A DNA stretch of 64,000 bases from Siphonodentalium dalli. Taxonomy: Eukaryota > Mollusca > Scaphopoda > Gadilida > Siphonodentaliidae. The notes under the pieces are model-generated. The model made no database searches. It saw only the letters and a program-made list of their open reading frames with translations, and was not told where the DNA came from. The translations under genes and the position numbers were made by a program. The DNA is taken from NCBI GenBank assembly GCA_032622095.1, contig CP136065.1, positions 219,892,151 to 219,956,150 on the forward strand, read 5' to 3'. Below, piece after piece: positions 33,620 through 46,420 of the stretch (position 1 is its first letter; the number at the start of each line of letters is the position of its first letter).

Positions 33620-34860
33620 CTAGCGGATGCATACCCGGCGTTGCTCGGGAAACGTTGGCTAACTCCATGATTGGCAATAACAAAGGGCAAATAAAAATAG
33701 TTCGGCCTTGACCTTTATTATCTGATATTTAATATTCATACCAGTCATTCACATTTATATAATATACTATCTGATGTCTCCGGTGGTGCACGGGCAAAGT
33801 GTGGCAAAATTAAAATTGAAACATTAAAGAGCGTTTATTGTTGCGGTACTTTGTTAAAAAAAATAAAGGCGATGTTGGGTGGAGTCGTGAACCAGCTCAT
33901 GTTACTCGGAGGATCGAAGTACACGACCACACCAATTCCAATGATATCCGTCAAATAGTTTCTGTGAATCGCGATACCCGTGCGGATATGAAGTTATTAA
34001 GTCAAATCGCGACGTTGTGGGGGGGGGGGGTGGGGGTCATGACCCAGCTCATGTTACACAGAAGACCGAAAAACATGACCATACCAAATTTCAAAGCAAT
34101 CAGCCAAATGGTTCAAGAGAAACCGTTTTTTCCGTGTGGATATGACGTCATACCGTTATGTTATGTCGTGTGGAGTCCGGGTCAAGCTCTTACTTTACCA
34201 GGCGAGCCGAAATATACATGTTCGTACCAAATTACAGTGAAGTTATTAAGTCAAATCGCGACGTTGTGGGGGGGGGGTGGTGGGGTCACGACCCAGCTCA
34301 TGTTACACAGAAGGCCGAAAAACATGACCATTCCAAATTTCAAAGCAATCAGCCAAATGGTTAAAGAGAAACCGTTTTGTCCTTGTGGATATGACGTCAT
34401 ACCGTTATGTTATGTCGTGTGGAGTCCGGGTCAAGCTCTTACTTTACCAGGCGAGCCGAAATATACATGTTCGTACCAAATTACAGTGAAGTTATTAAGT
34501 CAAATCGCGGACGTTGTGGGGGGGGGGGGGGTCATGACCCAGCCCATGTTACACAGAAAGCCGAAATACGTGACCATACCAAATTTCAAAGCAGTCAGCC
34601 AAATGGTTCAAGAGAAACCGTTTTGTCCGTGTGGATATGACGTCATACCGTTATGTTATGTCGTGTGGAGTCCGAGTCTTACTTTACCAGGCGAGCCGAA
34701 ATATACATGCTCGTACCAAATTACAGTGCGATCGGGCAAGTAGTTCCAGAGAAACCGTATTGCCCGTGAGGATATAACGTCAAAAGGCGATGTCTCACGG
34801 AATCGAGACACAGCCTATGTCACTCCCAGGTAGAAAATACACCTCGATGTGAAATTTAGA
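33620..34860 (-). mobile_element. Helitron-like relic with 249-bp tandem repeats
   Basis: On the minus strand the left end reads hairpin CCCGAGCAACGCCGGG, then TATGCATCCGCTAG before T, again CTRR-like. At 33991, 34240 and 34489 three units of 249 bp begin AAGTTATTAAGTCAAATCGC, each with a G run. The period equals 83 codons, so one plus frame stays open for 301 codons (33838-34743; units with PNFKAISQMV and GYDVIPLCYVVWSP). The 5' terminus was not found. Confidence 0.5.
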
Positions 34861-35047
34861 TTTGAAGTTCCCAAATGGTGAATATTGTAATGTACACCCA
34901 TTGGGAACCTCGTTTATGCAATTGTCGTCTGCCAATTTGGGGATATAGAGAAACTAAATTATATAAAACAGAATTGAAATCTATATGAAGAAGTTTCTAT
35001 TGAAATTTTATAATAAAAAAACTTTTCAGACAAGATGAAGCCTAAGC

Positions 35048-35165
35048 AGAATGAGGTCCCCAGAGGGTGAATTTAGTGATGCTTGCTCGCTATGCGGGAT
35101 AGCGTCACTAAATTCACCCTCTGGGGACCTCATTCTGCAAATGACCGGCACACTAATCTCAGGCT
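35048..35165. mobile_element. GCAGAATGAGGTCCCCAGAG hairpin element
   Basis: Arms of 37-38 bp (GCAGAATGAGGTCCCCAGAG...GTGAATTTAGTGATGC and complement) surround a loop of about 18 bp. The right flank CAAATGACCGGCACAC...CAGGCTTG is shared with the fuller element at 61648-62092. Other copies are at 44448-44570 and twice inside 61648-62092. Confidence 0.75.
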
Positions 35166-35745
35166 TGTACATGCAGTATAGAAAGAACACAGTTTGTACT
35201 GTGGGTTCGCAGCAAAGACGACACATGCCATTATACTGTTTTGACCTATACCTAGCGGTCGCTATTTGATGCGCACAAGAAAACGAGAAAATACAGTTAT
35301 ATCAGTCACCTTCAAATTGAACGGAATATATGTTGCAAATTTGATTGACATTAATCTGATAATTGGAGAAACTGATCCACGCCCTGACAATATCGTTTGG
35401 AAGGTCAAAATGGAAGCCACCGTAAGCCGCCGTGTGGTAGACTCGTGAATGTAGGCGACAATGATATCTATATCCAGTAGAAATATTAACATACATCGGT
35501 GCATTAATAAGTGATGTGATACAGTAATACTATAATTGTGTAGAAAAAGTATAATAAAAGATGTATTCATCCCAGCGATTTAATGGGAGATAATCCAGAT
35601 AATCCGCACGTGATAGCCCGGGTGTTGTGTCGTCTGCTTGTTGATAACGAACATCGACCGCTTATCTGCCGTAATGTGACATCGTAGAAACCGGTCAAAT
35701 CCGCTTATGTATAGTATTTCTGGAATTTATATGCGTGTCTTACAA

Positions 35746-36145
35746 TTAACCCTTTACCCAACAGAAGGGCCCTGTGCCAATGCATTCTCTTATATATGCG
35801 AGTCGACCATAGGTCGCCTCGCATATATAAGAGAATGCATTGGCTTAACACATTAAAAATTATAAAATTGTTAAAGAATGTAAGAAAAAATGGTAAAAAG
35901 TGTTAAAAAAAGATTTTTTTTAGGCCAATGCATTCTCTTATATATGCGAGGCGACCTATGGTCGACTCGCATATATAAGAGAATGCATTGGCACAGGGCA
36001 TAACTGTAACTATCACAATGTGGTCAAGGAGCCGATTCCAATGATATCCATATTTGTATGGTTCTATTGAGACAGACCGAAGATATTTTAGGCTGTTGAA
36101 GCTTTATTTGGCCGGTTTTGGCCGGTTTGTTGGGTAAAGGGTTAA
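35746..36145. mobile_element. TTAA-flanked hairpin MITE, copy 4
   Basis: 400 bp with intact TTAA flanks and CCCTTTACCCAACA ends, as at 3830. It has the same position in duplication copy B (45148), so it was present before the duplication. Confidence 0.82.
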
Positions 36146-37015
36146 CTTGAGAGCTGCACATATATCACACATCTTTGCTAGTGATTAGAGATATTCACTA
36201 TATATCGTCCCAGTTATGGTTCAGAAAATTAAAATTGCACAGGCCTACATAATGATAAAAAAACATAACAAACACAGCAAATCCAAGACAAACAAAAACA
36301 AGCTGGGTTGACGCGTGCCACATGGCATACAGACTATAATGGGGACATACCCTAAGTATACACATACCTGGTAGAGGGCAGTGTTCACGCTGGACCGAAA
36401 AACCTCTAAGAGGGCCAACATCCTTAGCAAAATTTATTGAGACCCGACAACCTATATGGCTGATATATCTGCCCTCTGATCGGACGGACGGATAGACGGA
36501 CTGACACGGATCGAGGACCGGACGGCTGTAATCCCGTTAACTCACCATTCACTTCGTTCGTGGGGGTATAAACACGAACAGCATGTTCCATTTCGTGGCC
36601 ATATTCTTGTACAAATAGGTTCATATTGGACATGAATATTCACATATGTTCATATTGGACCACAATGAAAGTGTGCATCTTGTAAGTCGTGAGTTGGTTT
36701 ATTCGTGTTATTTTCCAGCCTGTTCTCTCGAAAATAAGCACAATACGGGCTTATTATCATATTGAAATAGTCCCATATAACGTTTTAATAACGGCATTTA
36801 GGACCATATAGCGCGTATTTGAGTGTTCAAATAATGCCAATATGAGCTTATTTCGCACAATTATAAAATAAGCCCGTATTGTGCTTATTTCCACAGACTG
36901 TCTAAGTGTACGTGAAACCCTGAATATGATTGGTCATATGACCAAACTTGGGTGAAGCCGATGGTTGGAGAGTCATATTCATATAGTGAGTGTGTCACCC
37001 CTACCCCTGAATCAT
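36146..37015. other. Duplicated non-coding segment with a MITE at 36733-36894
   Basis: AATAAGCACAATACGGGCTT at the left and AATAAGCCCGTATTGTGCTT at the right form inverted ends of a 160-bp element. The minus frames at 36245-36633 are duplicated at 45646-46034 and show no domain. Confidence 0.6.
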
Positions 37016-40000
37016 CGATACCAGTTAACAGAGATGGTGAATCGTAAGCACCAGTTAACAGAGAGGGATGAATCCTGGATACCAGTTAACAGAGAGGGGT
37101 GAATCGTGAATACCAGTTAACACAAATAGGGCTGAATCTTGAATACAAGTTAACAGAGTGGTGAATCCTGAATATCAGTTAACAGAGAGGGATGAATCCT
37201 GAATATCAGTTAACATAGAGGGATGAATCCTGAATATCAGTTAACATAGAGGGGTGAATCATGAATATCAGTTAACAGAGAGGGATGAATCATGAATACT
37301 AACCAACAGAGAGTGGTGAATCCTGCATACCAGTTAACATAGAGGGATGAATCCTGCATACCAGTTAACAGAGAGGGGTGAATCCTGAATATCAGTTAAC
37401 AGAGAGGGATGAATCCTGAATATCAGTTAACAGAGAGGGATGAATCCTGAATATCAGTTAACAGAGAGGGGTGAATCATGAATACTAACCAACAGAGATG
37501 GTGAATCCTGAATATCAGTTAACAGAGAGGGATGAATCATGAATACTAACCAACAGAGAGTGGTGAATCCTGAATATCAGTTAACAGAGAGGGATGAATC
37601 CTGAATATCAGTTAACAGAGAGGGGTGAATCATGAATACTAACCAACAGAGATGGTGAATCCTGAATATGAGTTAACAGAGAGGGATGAATCATGAATAC
37701 TAACCAACAGAGATGGTGAATCCTGAATATCAGTTAACAGAGAGGGATGAATCCTGAATATCAGTTAACAGAGAGGGATGAATCCTGAATATCAGTTAAC
37801 AGAGAGGGATGAATCCTGAATATCAGTTAACAGAGAGGGGTGAATCCTGAATATCAGTTAACAGAGAGGGATGAATCCTGAATATGAGTTAACAGAGAGG
37901 GATGAATCCTGAATATGAGTTAACAGAGAGGGATGAATCATGAATACTAACCAACAGAGATGGTGAATCCTGAATATCAGTTAACAGAGAGGGATGAATC
38001 CTGAATATCAGTTAACAGAGAGGGATGAATCCTGAATATCAGTTAACAGAGAGGGATGAATCCTGAATATGAGTTAACAGAGAGGGGTGAATCATGAATA
38101 CTAACCAACAGAGATGGTGAATCCTGAATATCAGTTAACAGAGAGGGATGAATCATGAATACTAACCAACAGAGATGGTGAATCCTGAATATCAGTTAAC
38201 AGAGAGGGATGAATCCTGAATATGAGTTAACAGAGAGGGATGAATCATGAATACTAACCAACAGAGTTGGTGAATCCTGAATATCAGTTAACAGAGAGGG
38301 GTGAATCCTGAATATCAGTTAACAGAGATGGTGAATCCTGAATATCAGTTAACAGAGAGGGATGAATCCTGAATATCAGTTAACAGAGAGGGATGAATCC
38401 TGAATATCAGTTAACAGAGCGGGATGAATCCTGAATATCAGTTAACAGAGAGGGGTGAATCCTGAATATCAGTTAACAGAGAGGGATGAATCCTGAATAT
38501 GAGTTAACAGAGAGGGATGAATCCTGAATATGAGTTAACAGAGAGGGATGAATCCTGAATATGAGTTAACAGAGAGGGATGAATCATGAATACTAACCAA
38601 CAGAGATGGTGAATCCTGAATATCAGTTAACAGAGAGGGATGAATCCTGAATATCAGTTAACAGAGAGGGATGAATCCTGAATATCAGTTAACAGAGAGG
38701 GATGAATCCTGAATATGAGTTAACAGAGAGGGATGAATCATGAATACTAACCAACAGAGATGGTGAATCCTGAATATCAGTTAACAGAGAGGGATGAATC
38801 ATGAATACTAACCAACAGAGATGGTGAATCCTGAATATCAGTTAACAGAGAGGGATGAATCCTGAATATGAGTTAACAGAGAGGGATGAATCATGAATAC
38901 TAACCAACATAGAGGGATGAATCCTGAATATCAGTTAACAGAGAGGGGTGAATCCTGAATATCAGTTAACAGAGAGGGATGAATCCTGAATATCAGTTAA
39001 CAGAGAGGGGTGAATCATGAATACTAACCAACAGAGAGTGGTGAATCCTGAATATCAGTTAACATAGAGGGATGAATCCTGAATATCAGTTAACATAGAG
39101 GGATGAATCCTGAATATCAGTTAACAGAGAGGGATGAATCATGAATACTAACCAACAGAGAGTGGTGAATCCTGCATACCAGTTAACATAGAGGGATGAA
39201 TCCTGCATACCAGTTAACAGAGAGGGGTGAATCCTGAATATCAGTTAACAGAGAGGGATGAATCCTGAATATCAGTTAACAGAGAGGGGTGAATCCTGAA
39301 TATCAGTTAACAGAGAGGGGTGAATCCTGAATATCAGTTAACAGAGAGGGATGAATCCTGAATATGAGTTAACAGAGAGGGATGAATCATGAATACTAAC
39401 CAACAGAGATGGTGAATCCTGAATATCAGTTAACAGAGAGGGATGAATCATGAATACTAACCAACAGAGAGTGGTGAATCCTGAATATCAGTTAACATAG
39501 AGGGATGAATCCTGAATATCAGTTAACATAGAGGGATGAATCCTGAATATCAGTTAACATAGAGGGATGAATCCTGAATATCAGTTAACAGAGAGGGATG
39601 AATCATGAATACTAACCAACAGAGAGGGGTGAATCATGAATATAAGTTAACAGCTAGAGAGTGGTGAATCCTGAATACAAATTGTATTCATTTAGCGAGT
39701 GTGTCGCCCATATCCCCTGAATCCTGGATACCAGTTAACAGAGAGGGGCGAATCGTGAGTACCAGTTAACAGAGAGGGATGAATCCTGCATACCAGTTAA
39801 CAGAGAGGGGTGAATCCTGGATATCAGTTAACAGAGAGGGTTGTATCCTGGATACAAGTTAACAGAGAGGGATGAATCTAATTATCAGTTGACAGAGAGG
39901 GGTGAATCATGGATAGCAGTTAACAGATAGAGAGGGGTGAATCATGGATAGCAGTTAACAGAGAGGGGTGAATCATGAGAACCAGTTAACATATAGGGTG

Positions 40001-40995
40001 AATCCTGAATACCAGTTAACAGAGAGGGGTGAATCTGAATATCAGTTAACAGAGAGGGGTGAAACCTGAATACCAGCCAACAGGGAGGGGTGGATCCTGA
40101 ATACAAGTTAACAGATAGAGAGGGGTGAATCCTGAATACCAGTTAACAGAGAGGGGTGAATCTTGAATACAAGTTAACAGAGAGGAGTAAATCATGAAAA
40201 CCAGCTAACCAGCCAACAGGGAGGGGTGAATCGTGAATACAAGCTAACAACTAGAGAGGGGTGAATCTTTAATACAAGTTAACAACATAGATAGGGGTGA
40301 ATCCAGTATACCAATTGACAGAGAGTGATGAATCATGAATAACAGTTAACAGAGAGGGTTGAATCCTGAATATCAGTTAACAGAGAGGGGTAAATCCTGA
40401 ATATCAGTTAACATCTAGAGAGGGGAATATCCTGTAAAACCAGTTAACAACTAGAGGGGTGAATCCAGAATACCAATTAATAACAACAGTTAACAGAGAG
40501 GGGTGAATCATGAATACAAGTTAACAACTAGAGAGGGGTGAATCCTGAATACCAGTTGACAGAGAGGGGTGCACCCTGAATACAAGTTAACAGAGAGGGG
40601 TGAATCACGAATACCAGTTAAAGCTAGAGGGGTGAACCCTGAATACAGGTTGACAGAGAGGGTTGAATCCTGAATACCAGTTGACATGCAGGGGGGTCAT
40701 GAATACTAACCAACAGAGAGGGGTGAATCATGAATACCAGTTAACAGAGAGGGTAAATCCTGAATACCAGCTAACAGAGAGTGGTGAATCCTGAATACCA
40801 GTTAACTGAGTGTGGTGAATCCGGAATACCAGTTAACTGAGTGTGGTGAATCCTGAATAACAGTTAACAGAGAGGGTTGAATCCTGAATATCAGTTAACA
40901 GAGAGGGGTAAATCCTGAATATCAGTTAACATCTAGAGAGGGGAATATCCTGTAAAACCAGTTAACAACTTGAGGGGTGAATCCAGAATACCAAT
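37016..40995. repeat. 31-bp satellite array A, about 128 copies
   Basis: The main unit contains GAATCCTGAATATCAGTTAA and CAGAGAGGGAT (31 bp). A second type contains GAATCATGAATACTAACCAA (30 bp). From 37250 to 39640 the types alternate in blocks that recur, a higher-order structure. After 39660 units are more diverged, often with ACTAGAGAGG insertions. Confidence 0.95.
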
Positions 40996-41242
40996 TAATA
41001 ACACTTTCTCAACATGTGCATTATGTTGGGGTTTAAGCTGTCCATGGACATACGTTGTCGTAATTCGATTTGAATTAGCTGCCATTACATTCCGTTTCTA
41101 GAATGTCAACGTTACAATATATGTCAAGAAATTGCAGAATGCCCATTTTGGGAAATTGTTATGGGTCACAATGCCCCCAGATGAACTAAACTTTTATCTA
41201 GTTTTATCGATTTTCACTTTCTCTGTGTCCAGCGCCTTTTCG

Positions 41243-41490
41243 ATATATATATATCGAGATATACCGAGATATACCGAAATATACCGTCACATACCGATAT
41301 TTATACCGAAATATACCGATATTTATCGAGATATACCGAAATATACCGAAATATACCGAAATATACCGTCACATACCGATATTTATACCGAAATATACCG
41401 AGATATACCGAAATATACCGAGATATACCGATGTATATATCGAGATATACCGAAATAAACCGAGATATACCGAGATATACCGATGTTATC
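41243..41490. repeat. TATACCGA-rich simple repeat, copy B
   Basis: Same 10-bp units as 31262-31608, about 100 bp shorter. Confidence 0.9.
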
Positions 41491-41589
41491 ATGTTTTTAC
41501 TCTTTCACAAATCTCCAATATATTTTCATTCAATAATCCTGTTTGTTGCTGCCTGTATTCGTCCCATGTCCCTGTTTCCTTAGCTTTTG

Positions 41590-41830
41590 TCCATCTTTCG
41601 TTCTGCCTCAGTAACTATAGTAACTTGTTGTTCATCCACGGTAGTTCCGCTTATTCCTTTTCGCCAATCTTGGCACCCTGCTTGCTCATTAATCTTTCTG
41701 ACAGTTCTTCTTTGAATGTCTCCCACGTGATGTTGATGTCCACACCTGGTGTCAATGCGGTAATCTCTTCACCCAGTTTATCCATGTCTGTTAATACGTT
41801 GGGGATGGCATGCAGTTTGTGACAATCATA
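41590..41830 (-). pseudogene. Coding-like relic, copy B (unidentified)
   Basis: On the minus strand the frame encodes HKLHAIPNVLTDMDKLGEE, ITALTPGVDINITWETFKEE and LSERLMSKQGA. It is more intact than copy A at 31755-31991. Nothing upstream in frame gives a start codon or further domain. Confidence 0.35.
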
Positions 41831-41900
41831 TCATGGGCATAGATTCATGCCTCCTGGCCAGGGCAATGTCATGGGATAGGCGCCTTTGACATGAGCTGAC

Positions 41901-42164
41901 ATAACCCTTTACCCAACAAACCGGCCAAAACCGGACAAATAAAGCTTCAACAGCCTAAAATATCTTCGGTCTGTCTCAATAGAACCATACAAATATGGAT
42001 ATCATTGGAACCGGCTCCTTGACCACATTGTGATAGTTACAGTTATGCCCTGTGCCAATGCATTCTCTTATATATGCGAGTCGACCATAGGTCGACCTAT
42101 GGTCGACTCGCATATATAAGAGAATGCATTGGCACAGGGCCCTTCTGTTGGGTAAAAGGGTTAA
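41901..42164. mobile_element. Short TTAA-type hairpin MITE (internally deleted)
   Basis: It has CCCTTTACCCAACA at the left, its inverse plus GGGTTAA at the right, but only one hairpin, whose arms meet at GGTCGACCTATGGTCGAC. Copy A of the duplication (32078-32081) lacks it, so it inserted, or was kept only here, after the duplication. Confidence 0.8.
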
Positions 42165-42589
42165 AGGGGGACTAATAAATTATACGATCAATAACGAGTG
42201 TATATTATCAGACCAGAAGGTATGTGGGGGAACATTGGTGCACAACAGTAAAATAACACAGGGAATTGTGTCACACGGTATAGGTTCTGTTGACCTCTAA
42301 TGATTTAAAGAGGTACCAAAATTAGCAATACAGAGCGTTTATTATCAACTTAAAAGATAGATGTAACTTTATCCGGAGAGTCATGCAATATGTGCTGTTT
42401 ACCCCAGGTGACTACTAATTGTTTTAAATGACTTGAAGATACACTAATAATTAGTACAGATGGGAATGTCATGGGATATGCCCCTTTGACCTCAGGTGAA
42501 TTAAAGGGAATAATAAATTATATGATCAACAAAGAAAGTTTATTATCAGTCCAGAAGATATGTGGGAATAACGCGGGGAATACAACAGT

Positions 42590-44154
42590 ATAGTCAAAAA
42601 GTGGCGCCGTTCGAGTCAGGGATGCACGGAAGGAGAGAGGGGCACCAACATTTATAAAAATAATTTTTATCGCCGATTTCCAACAAATTGATACATAATC
42701 TTCTCCATAATACAAGGAATCTAATTGTGTGATTGAAAAACGCAAAATTGGTGTCGTTTGGATCAGAGATCTAATCGTGTGATTAAAAGATGCCATATTG
42801 GTGCTGTTTGGGTGAGAGATGGGGGCGGGTGGGAGGGTGAGAGGGACACAAAAATTGATAAACAATATGTTTAACGCCCGTTTCCACCAGATTGATACAT
42901 ATTCTTCTCCGTGATACGACGAATCTAATCGGGTGGTTTAAATACGCATAATTGGTGCCGTTTGGGTGAGAGATATGGGGGCCCTAAATTTTATACGAAT
43001 TTGTATACTCGACAATTTTCGCCAATTTTATATATATGCATCTCCACAATGAGTCTAAGTGTGTGATTGAATTAAATCACTTTTGGTGTCGATTGGGTCA
43101 TGGATGGCGAGAGGAGATGCACTACCATTGATAAGATTGTTCTATTCGCCGATATCCACCAAAGTTATATGTAGTCATCCCCAGGCCACCTCCATATCGT
43201 TTTAAGGAGTTTTGGCGTTCAAATTTCACAATCTCGACAAATGCTGACAGAATTAAGTCACTTGGACAATGCTATCTTCTCAACTGTATATTAGAGTGGC
43301 TCATGTATGTATTATATATAACACAATTGAGTCTGTCCCATTCAATATAGTTTCCACAACAAAAGTTACAATCATTTTGTCAAAAGATATGCAAATGTAC
43401 CGAAGGCCCATTCAAAAATAGTGGTCACAGTGTGCAGTCAAATATAGTTTCTTCTGAGATAAAAGAAAACGCAGTCAGTAGCACATGACTTTTCGGGATC
43501 CTTCAATACTGACATCTGACCAGGGTATATCTACCCGATACAGAGGATTTCTTTCATTTTTTAGGACAGACTCATCGCCTAACATAAATAAGTCAAAATA
43601 TTGCTCTGAGTCGTGCACATGTAGCTCATATACGTGCTTAGCAACATTTCTTTTAAACTGAGAATAATTAGCCAGCATATAGCACCATGAACAGAGTGGC
43701 ACCTGGACATTTCTGTCAATCATCTCTATCTTCGTGGAGATATGCATGATAACCAGGTCTCCTCAAATCTTAGTCTAACATCTAGATTGATTGATACATC
43801 TCTATGTAAAACCCAATTGTCGTCTTTTACTTTTGCGAATTAATGTGTTTGTGATGCTCATGTTTCATGTTATAACGTTTGAAGTATACGCAGTTGTAAA
43901 TCAGTAAATACTTCTTCATTGGAGGGACGGATTAAACGCGATAACCAAATGAAAATCGCTTCGACCCGACAAGGTGACCCACTACTTATATTCCATGTGT
44001 AAGAATCATGTTTTGTGATGCTATTTGAATATACAATTTATGAGAATATGTGTAACACTTTGAGCAAGAGTAGTCTCTATTCCCACCAAATATCCACAGC
44101 ATGCAGAGGGTTTCACATCACTTTAACCTGGGCAACGCCGGGTAACCCTGCTAG
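42590..44154 (+). mobile_element. Helitron-like element, 5' truncated
   Basis: Units like those at 22300-24750 occupy 42590-43250. 43320-43800 matches 21600-22020 inverted. The right end is ACCTGGGCAACGCCGGGT (hairpin), AACCCTG, CTAG at 44151-44154, then T. The left end joins the GACTAATAAATT repeats without a TC...TGTC start. Confidence 0.6.
43475..43747 (-). pseudogene. Coding-like segment inside the Helitron-like element
   Basis: The minus frame of 90 codons includes VPLCSWCYMLANYSQFKRNV and HVHDSEQYFDLFMLGDES. The related copy at 21660-21976 is broken by stops and indels. A captured exon carried by a Helitron is one explanation. Chance openness is another. No family is recognised. Confidence 0.25.
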
Positions 44155-44279
44155 TTTTCAATAAATTTAGTGAAAAGAGTATTCCGGATGCCGTCTCTCT
44201 GTCATGGTGTATTCCGGATGCTGGGATCAGTTTAAGCCGGATGTAGGATTCCAGGGGGTGGGGGTTATCACCCTCCCAA

Positions 44280-46420
44280 ATGGTGAATATTGTAATGTAC
44301 ACCCATTGGGAACATCGATTATGCAATGTGTCGTCTGCCAATTTGGGGATATAGAAAAACTGAACTAAAACAGAAATAGAATCTGTGTGAAGAAGTTTCT
44401 ATTGAAATTTTATAATAAAAAAACTTTTCAGACAAGATGAAGCCTGAGCAGAATGAGGTCCCCAGAGGGTGAATATAGTGATGATAGAGCGCTATGCGGG
44501 ATAGCGTAACTAAATTCACCCTCTGGGGACCTTATTCTGCAAATGAGAGGCACACTAATCTCAGGCTTGTACATGCAGTATAGAAAGAACACAGTTTGTA
44601 CTGTGGGTTCGCAGCAAAGAGGACACATGCCATTATACTGTTTTGACCTATACCTAGCGGTCGCTATTTGATGCGCACAAGAAAACGAGAAAATACAGTT
44701 ATATCAGTCACCTTCAAATTGAACGGAATATATGTTGCAAATTTGATTGACATTAATCTGATAATTGGAGAAACTGATCCACGCCCTGACAATATCGTTT
44801 GGAAGGTCAAAATCGAAGCCACCGTAAGCCGTCGTGTGGTAGACTCGTGAATGTAGGCGACAATGATATCTATATCCACTAGAAATATTAACATACATCG
44901 GTGCATTAATAAGTGATGTGATACAGTAATACTATAATTGTGTAGAAAAAGTATAATAAAAGATGTATTCATCCCAGCGATTTAATGGGAGATAATCCAG
45001 ATAATCCGCACGTGATAGCCCGGGTGTTGTGTCGTCTGCTTGTTGATAACGAACATCGACCGCTTATCTGCCGTAATGTGACATCGTAGAAACCGGTCAA
45101 ATCCGCTTATGTATAGTATTTCTGGAATTTATATGCGTGTCTTACAATTAACCCTTTACCCAACAGAAGGGCCCTGTGCCAATGCATTCTCTTATATATG
45201 CGAGTCGACCATAGGTCGCCTCGCATATATAAGAGAATGCATTGGCTTAACACATTAAAAATTATAAAATTGTTAAAGAACGTAAGAAAAAATGGTAAAA
45301 AGTGTTAAAAAAAGATTTTTTTTAGGCCAATGCATTCTCTTATATATGCGAGGCGACCTATGGTCGACTCGCATATATAAGAGAATGCATTGGCACAGGG
45401 CTAACTGTAACTATCACAATGTGGTCAAGGAGCCTGTTCCAATGATATCCATATTTGTATGGTTCTATTGAGACAGACCGAAGATATTTTAGGCTGTTGA
45501 AGCTTTATTTGGCCGGTTTTGGCCGGTTTGTTGGGTAAAGGGTTAACTTGAGAGCTGCACATATATCACACATCTTTGCTAGTGATTAGAGATATTCACT
45601 ATATATCGTCCCAGTTATGGTTCAGAAAATTAAAATTGCACAGGCCTACATAATGATAAAAAAACATAACAAACACAGCAAATCCAAGACAAACAAAAAC
45701 AAGCTGGGTTGACGCGTGCCACATGGCATACAGACTATAATGGGGACATACCCTAAGTATACACATACCTGGTAGAGGGCAGTGTTCACGCTGGACCGAA
45801 AAACCTCTAAGAGGGCCAACATCCTTAGCAAAATTTATTGAGACCCGACAACCTATATGGCTGATATATCTGCCCTCTGATCGGACGGACGGACAGACGG
45901 ACTGACACGGATCGAGGAACGGACGGCTGTAATCCAGTTAACTCACAATTCACTTCGTTCGTGGGGGTATAAACACGAATAGCATGTTCCATTTCGTGGC
46001 CATATTCTTGTACAAATAGGTTCATATTGGACATGAATATTCACATATGTTCATATTGGACCACAATGAAAGTGTGCATCTTGTAAGTCGTGAGTTGGTT
46101 TATTCGTGTTATTTTCCAGCCTGTTCTCTCTAAAATAAGCACAATACGGGCTTATTATCATATTGAAATAGTCCCATATAACGTTTTAATAACGGCATTT
46201 AGGACCATATAGCGCGTATTTGAGTGTTCAAATAATGCCAATATGAGCTTATTTCGCACAATTATAAAATAAGCCCGCATTGTGCTTATTTCCACAAACT
46301 GTCAAAGTGTACGTGAAACCCTGAATATGATTGGTCATATGACCAAACTTGGGTGAAGCCGATGGTTGGAGAGTCATATTCATATAGTGAGTGTGTCACC
46401 CCTATCCCCTGAATCATCGA
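44280..46420. repeat. Segmental duplication block 2, copy B
   Basis: Counterpart of 34861-37015. Identity is very high from 44390 onward, with only scattered substitutions. Confidence 0.9.
45148..45546. mobile_element. TTAA-flanked hairpin MITE, copy 5
   Basis: 399 bp, intact TTAA flanks and ends. It is the duplicate of the 35746 copy. Confidence 0.82.

Larger units (their letters stand above)
34861..37015. repeat. Segmental duplication block 2, copy A
   Basis: From about 34985 it is nearly identical to 44390-46420 at an offset of about 9402 bp, including the hairpins, the 400-bp MITE and the start of the 31-bp satellite. Short hairpins: 34868-34909 (GTTCCCAAATGG...CCATTGGGAAC) and 35048-35138. 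Confidence 0.9.
41003..42560. repeat. Segmental duplication block 1, copy B
   Basis: Counterpart of 30914-32600. It starts directly at the end of satellite array A, in the words ACACTTTCTCAACATGTGCA. Confidence 0.8.

Noticed and set aside
37016-40995. CRISPR-like spacing in the GAATCCTGAATATCAG repeat
   Set aside because: It is a continuous 31-bp satellite. Variation between units is point changes, not spacers.
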